Origin: Arthrobacter sp. MA-N2 | GTDB taxonomy: Bacteria > Actinomycetota > Actinomycetes > Actinomycetales > Micrococcaceae | NCBI RefSeq assembly: GCF_000517125.1 | Contig: NZ_KI912157.1 | Coordinates: 154,979 to 218,978 of the forward strand | DNA: 64,000 nucleotides | Reading direction: 5' to 3' | Part shown: piece after piece, positions 44,236-51,860 of the stretch | Layout of the letters: each line of letters begins with the position of its first letter | Position numbering within the stretch: the first letter of the stretch is position 1 | Position numbers and translations under genes: made by a program | Notes under the pieces: generated by a model | Databases searched by the model: none | What the model was told of the DNA's origin: nothing | What the model saw: the letters and a program-made list of their open reading frames with translations, nothing else

Positions 44236-45457
44236 TGGGGCCCTCCCCGGTTGAATCCTGCGCGGTCTGCTGTGCGGCCTGCGAAACCTGGCCGGCGATC
44301 TGTGTTCCTGCAAGGACGGCGACTCCTACGGGACCGGCTGCTGCACCCTTGCCCGCTCCCGTGGCTGCCCCCGCGGTTCCGGCTGTCGCGGTGGCTCCAC
44401 CAGGGCCACCTGGACTTGTCGAGGCTGGCGTCGGCTGGCCGCCGTTTCCTTTCGGGCCAGGTGTTCCGTTGCTGCCCTTCGGGGGCGTGCCTGGCTGGTT
44501 GGGTTGCGTGCTCGCCGGCGTCGGTGCGGCATTGCCCCTGCCGCTGCCGCCCCGGCCCAGGGACACGGCACCTGTAGCCATGGCACCTACTGCCGCGCCT
44601 GCCCCGGCTCCCCCGCCGGAGGCGACGGCCCCGACCATCGGGGTCACGAACCGCATGAGTGCCGGCAACGCGAACAAGGCAACGATCATCAGCGTGAAGC
44701 CCGTGATGGAACCGGTCAAAACGTCCTTCCCGGTGTTGTTTCCCATGAGGAGGAACGCGACCGAGTAGACAATGGCCGCAGCGGGTTTGTAGAGGAGGAA
44801 GGCAATGGTCCAGCCGACAGCTTTCTGGAACCACTGCCTGCCCATCTCCGTGTTCGTGAAAGCGGCCGTGGTGGGCAGGATGCCGGCAAGGATCACGAGC
44901 ATGCCGCTGCGCACCACCATGAGGACGATCTGCACGAGGGAGGCAAGCAATCCGATCAGGCCCAGGACGATGAGGATGAACACGCCGACCCCCGTCTGGC
45001 CGGTCACGACCAGGAGGTTCATCGACTCAGCGAATCCCTTTCCGTCCGTGGAGCGCTGGATGATGGCGGCCGAGAAAGCGTCTGCCGCGATCACCAGAAT
45101 CGAGATGACACCCAGGCCCAAGCCCGTGACCAGGGTGAGCGTGACCAGGGACCGGAGCAGGTCCTTCAGCGGTGCTCCGCGTTGTTCCCAGATCATTCGG
45201 ATGCCACCGAGAATGACGGCGAGGACAGCCAGCGTCAGAGTCCAGACCATCAGCTCGCTGTTCACCATGGAGACGACGGGGCCCGGCGTCGTTCCGTCCT
45301 CGCTGGCCAGGTTCACCGCGGGCATGGACACCCAGAAGGTCGACAGTGTCGTTACCATCTGGCTCATGGCCTCCAGGATGGCTTTCGCCATGTTGCCCAT
45401 GGCATCATCAGCCAGCCCTGAGAACCAGTCTCCTACCGGGTTCCAGGTAGGCCTCAT
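44222..45457 (-). CDS. TrbL/VirB6-like polytopic membrane protein
   Basis: 411 aa with at least six hydrophobic segments (for example VWTLTLAVLAVILGGIRMIW, VGVFILIVLGLIGLLASLV, GMLVILAGILPTTAAF) between residues about 70 and 290. The long low-complexity Gly/Pro/Ala tail (residues 290-411) is probably cytoplasmic or disordered. This architecture matches inner-membrane channel subunits of type IV secretion. ATG 45457 overlaps the upstream stop by 4 bp (ATGA). Confidence 0.82.
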   Translation of the reverse strand: MRPTWNPVGDWFSGLADDAMGNMAKAILEAMSQMVTTLSTFWVSMPAVNLASEDGTTPGPVVSMVNSELMVWTLTLAVLAVILGGIRMIWEQRGAPLKDLLRSLVTLTLVTGLGLGVISILVIAADAFSAAIIQRSTDGKGFAESMNLLVVTGQTGVGVFILIVLGLIGLLASLVQIVLMVVRSGMLVILAGILPTTAAFTNTEMGRQWFQKAVGWTIAFLLYKPAAAIVYSVAFLLMGNNTGKDVLTGSITGFTLMIVALFALPALMRFVTPMVGAVASGGGAGAGAAVGAMATGAVSLGRGGSGRGNAAPTPASTQPNQPGTPPKGSNGTPGPKGNGGQPTPASTSPGGPGGATATAGTAGAATGAGKGAAAGPVGVAVLAGTQIAGQVSQAAQQTAQDSTGEGPSGSN

Positions 45458-46194
45458 GCTCCACTCCAGAGGATGAATCCGGAAAGGTCACGAACCTGTC
45501 GTGGTTCCTCCAAAGGTGCGCCGCTGTCGGCAACGACGCCCTTCCAGTCCCCGTCCTGCCAAAGCAGCGTTGTCCGCACCGAAGCAAGCGCTCCGTTGTC
45601 GGCTTTGAACGCGAGTTCCACTACGGCCTGGTTCGCCGTGTATGAGACGTTGAAGCCCGCTATCTGGACCCTCATCGCCGAGGCCGGGGCCTGGGTCTGG
45701 GGTGCTTTCATCCCAGCATCACGGCCAGGTCCTTTGGCTGCTAGCTGCTCGGCAATGGCTCGCTCCTTGGAGGGGTCAATACCTAGTGCCCAAAGGTTTA
45801 CCGCCGCGTACAGCGCCCCTGTTGGTGTATGGGCGAAACAGGATCTTATGCCCTGATCGTCCGTTTTTCCCGGGCCGATTTTCGGATCGGTTGGCGCAGC
45901 CATGGTCCCCACGAGTTCCCACTTCGTCTTCGGTGCAGCCCCCAGCGCCGACTCCGACGCAGCGGGAAGTCCGCAGATACTTTGGTCGGCTGCAGCCGGG
46001 GCGCTGGGGCTCGATGTGGCCGGGCTGCCGGACCCTGCCGGGGGCGGGGCTGCGTGGTTGTTGTCCTGTCCTTTGGGGAGCAGGAAGATGACGAGGGCTG
46101 CTGCAATCAGCGCGACCACCAGCGCGGCAGCAAGGATGAAACCGGGTTTGGTGAACGGATTGCTTTCGGTGGTGCGCTCTGTTGACTGGCTCAT
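45454..46194 (-). CDS. Conjugation-associated single-pass membrane protein (unknown family)
   Basis: 246 aa. One N-terminal helix (ILAAALVVALIAAALVIFLL, residues about 20-40), a Pro/Ser/Ala linker to about 75, then a folded extracytoplasmic domain with Cys residues (SICGLPAA, RSCFAHTPTGALYAAVNLWAL) and a C-terminal WKGVVADSG. GGAGGTTCACC precedes ATG 46194. The layout resembles VirB8/TcpC-type scaffold proteins, but I do not see a definite signature. It lies between the pilin-like and TrbL-like genes. Confidence 0.75.
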   Translation of the reverse strand: MSQSTERTTESNPFTKPGFILAAALVVALIAAALVIFLLPKGQDNNHAAPPPAGSGSPATSSPSAPAAADQSICGLPAASESALGAAPKTKWELVGTMAAPTDPKIGPGKTDDQGIRSCFAHTPTGALYAAVNLWALGIDPSKERAIAEQLAAKGPGRDAGMKAPQTQAPASAMRVQIAGFNVSYTANQAVVELAFKADNGALASVRTTLLWQDGDWKGVVADSGAPLEEPRQVRDLSGFILWSGA

Positions 46195-46221
46195 GGTGAA
46201 CCTCCCGTTGTTGGTGCTGGT

Positions 46222-46491
46222 TTAGACGAAGGCGCGGACGATGCCGGCGGCGCCGGTGATGATGATGCAGCCAAGGAGGACCCAGCCGAGCTTGGCGATA
46301 GCCTGGCCGCCCTCACCGCGCTGGAGCTGGATGACCATGCCGATGCCGACGATGATGACGCCCAGGACGCCCAGGACCAGGCCGATGCCGGAGGCCCAGT
46401 TCAGGAGCGTGAGGAGTCCTCCGGCCTCGGTCGGGACGACCGGGGTGGGGTTGGGGATGACGCTTCCGTCAAATACGGCGGAGGGGTTCAT
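46222..46491 (-). CDS. Small two-helix membrane protein, VirB2/pilin-like
   Basis: 89 aa, two hydrophobic helices (GLVLGVLGVIIVGIGMVI and LGWVLLGCIIITGAAGIV) joined by a short basic loop QLQRGEGG. Size, topology and place upstream of VirB8- and VirB6-like genes fit a VirB2/TrbC-type channel subunit. ATG 46491 overlaps the upstream gene's stop by 4 bp. Confidence 0.75.
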   Translation of the reverse strand: MNPSAVFDGSVIPNPTPVVPTEAGGLLTLLNWASGIGLVLGVLGVIIVGIGMVIQLQRGEGGQAIAKLGWVLLGCIIITGAAGIVRAFV

Positions 46492-47114
46492 GGTGAGACC
46501 TTTCGGTTGATGGTGCGTGGTGGGGTGTCGGTAGCCAGGACGGCCAGGTCGGTGATGAATCGTTGGTACTCGCGGGCCGGCGGTGGTGTCGGGGAGTCCC
46601 CGTGGCGCCAGGCATCTACCCAGGGCAGGGTCCAGAGCCGGGGCGCTCCCCCGCCGACGATGGCGGTGAAGTCCCGGAGGGGTTTGGGAGGCTTTCCCGG
46701 CGCGTCTGCCAGGACGGCGAGGCCGAGGAGATCCAGTGTCGGTGCCGCCCCTGATGCCCATTGGGTCAGGGCGTTCCTGGCGGTTGTCAGGCCGCGCATG
46801 TCGGCCCGGCACACCAGCAGCACCCGTGGTGTGCTTCCGTCCGGTAGGACGGGCCAGCAGTGATCGGTGACGCGTGCCCCGGGCAGGAGCTCGGCGATCC
46901 GGCTTTCACCGGCTCCCCCGTGGGTGCCGGTGATCCACAGCGCTGCGGAACCTGGCATGGTGCGGGGGCCCAGGCGGTCTGCCGCGTCCGGTTCAACCAT
47001 TCCCTTCAGGGGTGCAGTGATCACCGCGGTCGGCGGCAGGTGCGTGCCCGGTGCTTCCTCGTCCGCACTGTCGACGGCGTCTCTGGTGATCCAGGGGTTC
47101 AGGGGCTGTTGCAT
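46488..47114 (-). CDS. DUF6668 family conjugation protein
   Basis: 208 aa. ATG 47114 with AAGGAGGAACC directly upstream. The signature GTHGGAGESRIAELLPGAR, with a P-loop-like GGAGES, and LLGLAVLADAPGKPPKPLR, followed by RLWTLPWVDAWR, match DUF6668 proteins of actinobacterial plasmids. These resemble degenerate MinD/ParA ATPases that have lost the Lys of Walker A. No enzymatic role is established. Overlaps the pilin-like gene by 4 bp. Confidence 0.8.
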   Translation of the reverse strand: MQQPLNPWITRDAVDSADEEAPGTHLPPTAVITAPLKGMVEPDAADRLGPRTMPGSAALWITGTHGGAGESRIAELLPGARVTDHCWPVLPDGSTPRVLLVCRADMRGLTTARNALTQWASGAAPTLDLLGLAVLADAPGKPPKPLRDFTAIVGGGAPRLWTLPWVDAWRHGDSPTPPPAREYQRFITDLAVLATDTPPRTINRKVSP

Positions 47115-47149
47115 GGTTCCTCCTTCCAAGGGGCCGTTTGGGGGGTGGC

Positions 47150-48649
47150 TTAGAAGCCGCTGGCGACGGCGGCTGCTGCGGCCAGCCATGCCCGCCGGGT
47201 GGCGGTTTGGAGGGTTTCGTAGCGGATCGGGCCGTTGACCAGGGCCGGGTCGTAGGGAATCCGGACGACGGCCCGGACGAACGGCTCAAAGCCGTCCGCG
47301 ATCCGCTGCGCCTCGTCTTTGGCCCGCTTCAGGGCTTCCCCGGTCATGCTGCGCTTGGCGTCGGTTGATTCGGAGACGATCACGACGGCGTTGCGGGCCA
47401 GCTCCGCGTTGTGGCCGCCACGGGATTCGAGGGTCTGCAGTGTCAGCCGGGCGGCTTCGGCGCGGTCTTCGATGGCCGTCACGGGGACGACGAGCTGGTT
47501 GGTGTGATCGATCATCCGGCGCCAGTTCGCTGCCCGGGCGGTGTTGCCCGAATCCATGACGACGAGCCGGTAGTAGCGGGTGAGGACCTGGTGGGCGATA
47601 TCGACTTCCTCGGCGGTGACTTCGTGGTCGCCTTCTTCGTTCTCGTCCGAGCGCAGGACATCGAACTTGTCGGCGGTCTGGTGATGGACGAACTTGGCGA
47701 TTTCCGCGGCGTTCGTTGCCGGTGAGAGAAGCTCGGTCGATGAATCGATCAGGTCCAGGACGCTCCGGTCGTGGGAACCCTTTTCGGTGCGCCAGCCCAG
47801 GGTGCCTTGGGATTCATTGTTGTCCCAGGCGACGGTGGCGGCGCCGCTGTAGCGGGCAAGGATTGCCGAGAGCATCACGACCGTGGGGGTCTTGTTCGCC
47901 CCGCCCTTGCGGTTGACCACGGCGATGGTGCGGGGACCGGGCCAGTGCTGGCTGACGGTGCGGATGTCCTCCCGCTCGGAGAGTTCCTCTGCTGAGGGGT
48001 CCATCCGGAATCCCAGGCGTGTGAGTGTTCCGCGCCAGCCCTGGGTGGCCGGTTCCAGTACCGGGGCGCTGACCAGGAACGAGGTTTCCTTCAGGGTCCG
48101 CCGGGTCGGAAGCGCTTGCCCGGCGACCGCGGCGGTCTGCTGTTCCACGGGGTTGGTAGATGCCGGCGTGGTGCCGGATTCGACGGGGTGGGGCGGAGAG
48201 GGCTGCCCGTCTGGCACCGCAGCAGCGGGGACCGCTGCGGGCTCTGAGAGGGTGGCTGCGGGTTCTGTCGGGGCGGCTGCCGGCTTGGGTGCACGAGCCG
48301 GGGCGGTATCGGTCACGGCCGGGGCGATGGTCCCGGGCGTGGTTTCGGGAGGTTCTGCGCGGCGGCGGGCGGGGCGGGGCGCGTAGGAGACGGATTCGAT
48401 CTTGTGGTCCGGGTGCACGATCAGTTCACCGTGCCCTTCGGGATCCTCGATCTGGACCCTGACGGGGCGCTGCAGTGTTTGTGCCTCGCCCACGACGAGG
48501 GCCAGGGCGTTGTTGCGCAGGTCCTGCAGGGATTCCCCGGCCGGAACGATCCGGGAGTTCCCCGCGACGATGACCTCGGCGGTCCGGTTTTCGCGGACGA
48601 TGGCGCTGATCTTTGGAAAGGCCAGGACCTCGGTTGGTGCAGTACCCAT
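47150..48649 (-). CDS. MinD/ParA-like ATPase of the conjugation operon
   Basis: 499 aa. A soluble N-terminal domain (residues 1-95), a Pro/Ala linker (about 95-175), then a ParA-type ATPase from about 220: deviant Walker A VVNRKGGANKTPTVVMLS (Asn in place of the usual Gly before Lys-Thr), Walker B RLVVMDSGNTARAANW and the QLVVPVTAIEDRAEAA segment. AAAGGAAGAAG precedes ATG 48649. Such MinD-like proteins are common in actinobacterial transfer operons, possibly positioning the channel; it is not the partition ATPase, which is at 54359-55129. Confidence 0.85.
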   Translation of the reverse strand: MGTAPTEVLAFPKISAIVRENRTAEVIVAGNSRIVPAGESLQDLRNNALALVVGEAQTLQRPVRVQIEDPEGHGELIVHPDHKIESVSYAPRPARRRAEPPETTPGTIAPAVTDTAPARAPKPAAAPTEPAATLSEPAAVPAAAVPDGQPSPPHPVESGTTPASTNPVEQQTAAVAGQALPTRRTLKETSFLVSAPVLEPATQGWRGTLTRLGFRMDPSAEELSEREDIRTVSQHWPGPRTIAVVNRKGGANKTPTVVMLSAILARYSGAATVAWDNNESQGTLGWRTEKGSHDRSVLDLIDSSTELLSPATNAAEIAKFVHHQTADKFDVLRSDENEEGDHEVTAEEVDIAHQVLTRYYRLVVMDSGNTARAANWRRMIDHTNQLVVPVTAIEDRAEAARLTLQTLESRGGHNAELARNAVVIVSESTDAKRSMTGEALKRAKDEAQRIADGFEPFVRAVVRIPYDPALVNGPIRYETLQTATRRAWLAAAAAVASGF

Positions 48650-48692
48650 GAACTTCTTCCTTTACGTGTGTGCGGTGGCAGAGGTGCGGCGT

Positions 48693-49235
48693 TTAGGACG
48701 TTGGTGGTGTGAGCCGGTTGACCTTCCACGGGGCGTCCTTGCCCGTGCGGAGCAGCTGGACCGTGTAGGTCCCGGCGTTGGTGGGAACCGCGGCTGTGAC
48801 GCCGTATCCGTTGGCGTCATCGACGGACAAGGTGGCGGCCCCGGTGACGCGGCTGGCCGGGATGTTGGCCGGGTCCACCGCCGAGTAGTCGGCGGTGGCC
48901 TGTGGTGTCAGCCAGCGGGCAAGGTCGTTGGCCCATTGCTTTTCCTCCACGGCGGGGCGGGCGAAGTCGGCCATTGCGTTCTGGGCGGTTTCCACGGCTT
49001 TGTCTTTGCCGGCCTGGTCCCAGGTGATGCCGGTGGCGGCCGGGGCTGTTCCTCCGGGCGCCTGGGGTCCGCTTCCGACGCTCAGGGAGACGGGGCCGGA
49101 CGCCGTGGTGGTGGTGCCGGCTGATTCTGCCGGTGCCGTGTCCGCTGCCGGTGCGCAGGAAACGCAGAGCAGGGCCACGGCAGGCAAGGCGGCGGTGAGC
49201 AGGGGCACTGTCAGCAGGGTCAGGGGCTTTTTCAC
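48693..49235 (-). CDS. Secreted/lipoprotein-like conjugation protein
   Basis: 180 aa from GTG 49235 (VKKPLTLLTVP), with GGAG five bases upstream. The basic-hydrophobic N-terminus ends at LCVSCAPA, an imperfect lipobox. The mature part is Thr/Ala-rich then a compact domain (DQAGKDKAVETAQNAMADFA, ARWLTPQATADYSAVD, WKVNRLTPP), similar in plan to VirB8-like or NTF2-like extracytoplasmic domains. Its GTGA start overlaps the hydrolase stop by 4 bp, so it is co-translated. Confidence 0.75.
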   Translation of the reverse strand: MKKPLTLLTVPLLTAALPAVALLCVSCAPAADTAPAESAGTTTTASGPVSLSVGSGPQAPGGTAPAATGITWDQAGKDKAVETAQNAMADFARPAVEEKQWANDLARWLTPQATADYSAVDPANIPASRVTGAATLSVDDANGYGVTAAVPTNAGTYTVQLLRTGKDAPWKVNRLTPPTS

Positions 49236-50311
49236 TTGTTCTCCTCGTGGGCGGGCAGGTACAGGAAGGCTGAGGGGACGTTGTTGGTGACTGTCCGGGT
49301 GTAGTAGCTGTGGTCGTTCGGGGGCGGGTTGCCGTTGTAGCCCTCTTCGACGTAGGTCCCGTTGTCCTTGACCTCTTTGACGACTGCGACGTGGCCGAAT
49401 GTCGGGTCTGCTCCCCCGGTTCCGGGCGCGTACCAAACAACGGCACCAACCCGGGGGGTGCTGCCGGTAGGCCAGCCCTTGGCGTCCCAGCCGGCCTTCC
49501 ACGTCACGGCAGAACCCAGCTGTTGCCCGTCCGGGCGGAAGGTGCCGTTGAGGAACTTGAATGGTGCGCTGGCGGATCCCATCTGCTGGTTCACCCGCCA
49601 CAGGGCGAAGTCCACGCACTCGCGGTAGTACATGCCCAGCGGCGACGTGCTGGCTGTGTTCGCTCCGGCCTGCATCCAGGTCGGAGAGTTTTTCCACGGG
49701 TAGTCATCCCCGGCACCGGACTGTCCCGGGACGGCGCAGCCGCTGCCTTCCAGGGAGAACTTCGAGTTCGAAAGGGCCTGAACGAGTTTGACCGCCTCGG
49801 GCCAGTACTTCTGGTAGTGGTAAGGATCGGCGTTGCGCTGAACCTTGTTACCGGCGATGGTCGGCTCCAGGAGCTCCCAGCCGGCGACGCCCTGCAGGGC
49901 CTTGATGAAGTTCGTTGCGCTGGTGGCGGGGTCCATGCGGTCCGCGTAGGAGCCCCACGCGCCGTTGTCGCGTTGCTGGAACAACCCCCGGGAATCCGGG
50001 CCGGGTCCGTCGCCGGTATCCAGCACACGCAAGCCCGACTCCCCCAGGGCGACCATGACGCTGACCATCTGCCCCTGGACGGACAGGTCCAGCGCCTTTC
50101 CGGCACCCATGATCGCCGCGGCATTCTTCAGCTGCTCTTCGGTGTAGCCCTCGACTTTGGTGTTGCCGTCGATGACGACAGAAACAGCCGGGCCACAGCT
50201 GGCCACCGCCGACTTCGCGGGGGCCAACAGGAGCAGCATCGTGAAGATCAGACCAAGGAACAGCCCGGGGATGGCAAGGAGTGCCACCAGGCCCAGCGAC
50301 TTACGCTGCAT
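49232..50311 (-). CDS. Conjugation peptidoglycan hydrolase: transglycosylase-like plus CHAP domain
   Basis: 359 aa, VirB1-like wall-opening enzyme. N-terminal membrane anchor (LGLVALLAIPGLFLGLIFTM), then a lysozyme/SLT-like domain with VALGESGLRVL (candidate catalytic Glu) and SRGLFQQRDNGAWGSYADR. The C-terminal CHAP amidase/endopeptidase has YYRECVDFALWRVNQQMG (nucleophilic Cys) and FGHVAVVKEV (His). ATG 50311 shares its A with the preceding gene's TGA (TGATG), a classical reinitiation signal. Two-domain hydrolases are usual in Gram-positive conjugation systems. Confidence 0.88.
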   Translation of the reverse strand: MQRKSLGLVALLAIPGLFLGLIFTMLLLLAPAKSAVASCGPAVSVVIDGNTKVEGYTEEQLKNAAAIMGAGKALDLSVQGQMVSVMVALGESGLRVLDTGDGPGPDSRGLFQQRDNGAWGSYADRMDPATSATNFIKALQGVAGWELLEPTIAGNKVQRNADPYHYQKYWPEAVKLVQALSNSKFSLEGSGCAVPGQSGAGDDYPWKNSPTWMQAGANTASTSPLGMYYRECVDFALWRVNQQMGSASAPFKFLNGTFRPDGQQLGSAVTWKAGWDAKGWPTGSTPRVGAVVWYAPGTGGADPTFGHVAVVKEVKDNGTYVEEGYNGNPPPNDHSYYTRTVTNNVPSAFLYLPAHEENK

Positions 50312-50592
50312 CAGGACAGTCCCCCGGCCCCGTTGCGGACACATGACCTCGTGAGCCGCCAGGGGCCGGCGGCTCCGACGGCCAAGACAACACCAGGACG
50401 TCGGATCCGCAGCACCACCCCCGGGCGTCCATGCTTGAAGACCCCGGCCTCCCCGTGGGAGGTCACCAGGCCCGTGCCCTTTAGGTCCGCGAGGGCATTC
50501 TGAAGGGCGTCCCCCAGCCCTGTCCGGTGGGCAATCCCAGCCGGTCTTGCCGGCCACCGCACTCCAAAAGGCACCAAACCAGCCATCTCCAT
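50311..50592 (-). CDS. Small protein opening the conjugation operon (unknown)
   Basis: 93 aa from ATG 50592 (MEMAGLVPFGVRWPARPAG); GTG one codon upstream is equally possible. GGGGGAGG lies just upstream. It contains GLGDALQNALADLKGTGLVTSH and a basic C-terminus. Coupling by TGATG to the hydrolase gene and the good ribosome-binding site argue that it is real despite no family signature. It is the first gene after the divergent control region. Confidence 0.65.
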   Translation of the reverse strand: MEMAGLVPFGVRWPARPAGIAHRTGLGDALQNALADLKGTGLVTSHGEAGVFKHGRPGVVLRIRRPGVVLAVGAAGPWRLTRSCVRNGAGGLS

Positions 50593-50864
50593 CACCTCCC
50601 CCTTTGCTCCGGACGGTCCCAGTCCCTACCAGCCAGCCCCGACAAAAATCCATCGATTGGAGCCTGGCAAATCCTCCCGCAAACCAGCGGTATGTTCTTG
50701 TCACATCCCCCGAAGAGACCCATCTCACCTACTTAGTGACGGACATCAGTCACAAAACGGGTCAATCGGTATGGTTGTTTGCGATTGAAGCTTAGCGCAT
50801 AGTTTAGCTATGCGCTAAGCTCTGCGTATGACCAAGTTCAAAAGGTTGGGGCAAGATATAACTC
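50593..50864. promoter_or_regulatory. Divergent control region between the transfer operon and the winged-helix regulator
   Basis: About 270 bp with no gene, AT-richer than its surroundings in 50690-50860. It should contain promoters for both directions. The key feature is the 31-bp palindrome listed separately; TTGCGA-type hexamers occur nearby, but I cannot assign promoter boxes with confidence. Confidence 0.5.
50790..50820. promoter_or_regulatory. 31-bp perfect palindrome, probable operator
   Basis: 13-bp arms GCTTAGCGCATAG (50790-50802) and CTATGCGCTAAGC (50808-50820) around TTTAG. It lies 45 bp upstream of the regulator gene at 50865 and about 200 bp upstream of the transfer operon start. 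Size and position fit a dimeric winged-helix repressor site controlling both. Confidence 0.8.
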
Positions 50865-51197
50865 ATGCCCCGCTATGTCCGACCGAAAGCGCCAGCCTCC
50901 CTGGAGGCGGCAATTGACGCGTTCGGCGGCAATCACGCGAAGGTTGCCGTCCTTGGCTTCCTTGCAGAAAAGGGCCCCGCCACGGCGGCCGAGGTAGCTG
51001 ACGGCACGGGGCTGGGTCGTCCGACAGTCAAGGCCCACCTGTATCAGCTCGCGGACGCCGGGGTGGTCGTTGCTGACCCGGCGCGAGCGCTTCCTCTGGA
51101 GGACCGCACCGGGCGGCGGGTCAAATATTCGGTGGTGACGGATGAGCTCCGCCGCCACTACGAGGCCCTGGGCAGGTCCTTCGGGCTTGTCGAATAA
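50865..51197 (+). CDS. Winged-helix DNA-binding protein (ArsR/MarR-like), likely transfer-operon regulator
   Basis: 110 aa. KVAVLGFLAEKGPATAAEVADGTGLGRPTVKAHLYQLADAGVVVA is a clear winged helix-turn-helix, followed by a wing (RRVKYSVVTDELRRHYE). No metal-binding Cys pairs, so not a metal sensor. No other domain, so it probably works as a simple autoregulated repressor. The 31-bp palindrome directly upstream is its most likely operator. Confidence 0.82.
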   Translation: MPRYVRPKAPASLEAAIDAFGGNHAKVAVLGFLAEKGPATAAEVADGTGLGRPTVKAHLYQLADAGVVVADPARALPLEDRTGRRVKYSVVTDELRRHYEALGRSFGLVE

Positions 51198-51517
51198 ATG
51201 TGTGGACCCTCCTGGCGAGTAGCAAAACCAGGCGCCCGTGCGCGGGTACTCAATGGTCAGCGGCGGCGGCTTCCTCGCATAGACAGAGCCGCGTCGTGGA
51301 ACCCTTAGCCGGCGAGTTCCCAAGCTGGCTCGCTAATGGAGAGGGGCGACACGCTGGGCCGTTTTCTGTAAACAAATCCCCCGAAGCCGTAGCGAGCAAT
51401 GCTAGTTTCGATTCAGTCGATAGCTGTAAACAGAAACCTCACATTGATCGACTGCACGTGGCACCAACGATGAAGCAGTCACAACGCCTGGTTGTGCGAG
51501 ATTCAAAGGACCTGACA
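51198..51517. other. 320-bp non-coding stretch before the small plasmid gene
   Basis: No gene seen. Contains two copies of CTGTAAACA (about 51367 and 51426), spaced 59 bp, in an AT-richer segment, likely promoter or regulator sites for the gene at 51518. Confidence 0.45.
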
Positions 51518-51751
51518 ATGAGCGCAGTAATCAATCGTGGAGGCGGGCGGCCCAGCAAGGGCCTCCGCAAATACATTGGCTTCCGCACACCGGCCAAGAC
51601 CGCGGAAGACGTTCAAAAGATCGCCGCCGCAAAAGGCATGACTGTCACCGACTACGTTTCCTCTGCCGTCGACCGGTCGCTGCGCGAAGATTTGGCTTTG
51701 CTTGGTCAGTTCACGCATCAAGACGAGCTGCCGATCCGCATGGCCTCGTAG
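51518..51751 (+). CDS. Small basic plasmid protein, possible ribbon-helix-helix or mobilisation accessory
   Basis: 77 aa starting at ATG 51518, AAAGGA upstream. Sequence: GRPSKGLRKYIGFRTPAKTA, then AAAKGMTVTDYVSSAVDRSL. The second half looks like the helix-turn-helix of plasmid RHH proteins (MTVTDYVSSAV resembles the CopG/MobC helix). It is followed by a terminator hairpin and then the replication gene, so a copy-control or mobilisation role is plausible. Function not certain. Confidence 0.65.
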   Translation: MSAVINRGGGRPSKGLRKYIGFRTPAKTAEDVQKIAAAKGMTVTDYVSSAVDRSLREDLALLGQFTHQDELPIRMAS

Positions 51752-51758
51752 ATACAAA

Positions 51759-51783
51759 GAAGGCCCGCACGTAGCGGGCCTTC
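51759..51783 (+). terminator. Terminator hairpin after the small plasmid gene
   Basis: GAAGGCCCGC (51759-51768) and GCGGGCCTTC (51774-51783) are perfect 10-bp arms with a five-base loop. An A-run before it and GAAGCTGAAG after suggest possible bidirectional function. Confidence 0.8.
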
Positions 51784-51860
51784 GAAGCTGAAGATTCACG
51801 ATCCGGAGCTTGCCGGCGAACAGATCGTAAATCGTATGGAAGTCCTCGACAGGTCTTCAT

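Noticed and set aside
49310..50503. 397-codon plus-strand frame over the wall hydrolase
   Set aside because: Opposite strand encodes clear transglycosylase and CHAP motifs in a coupled operon; the plus frame has only shadow composition.
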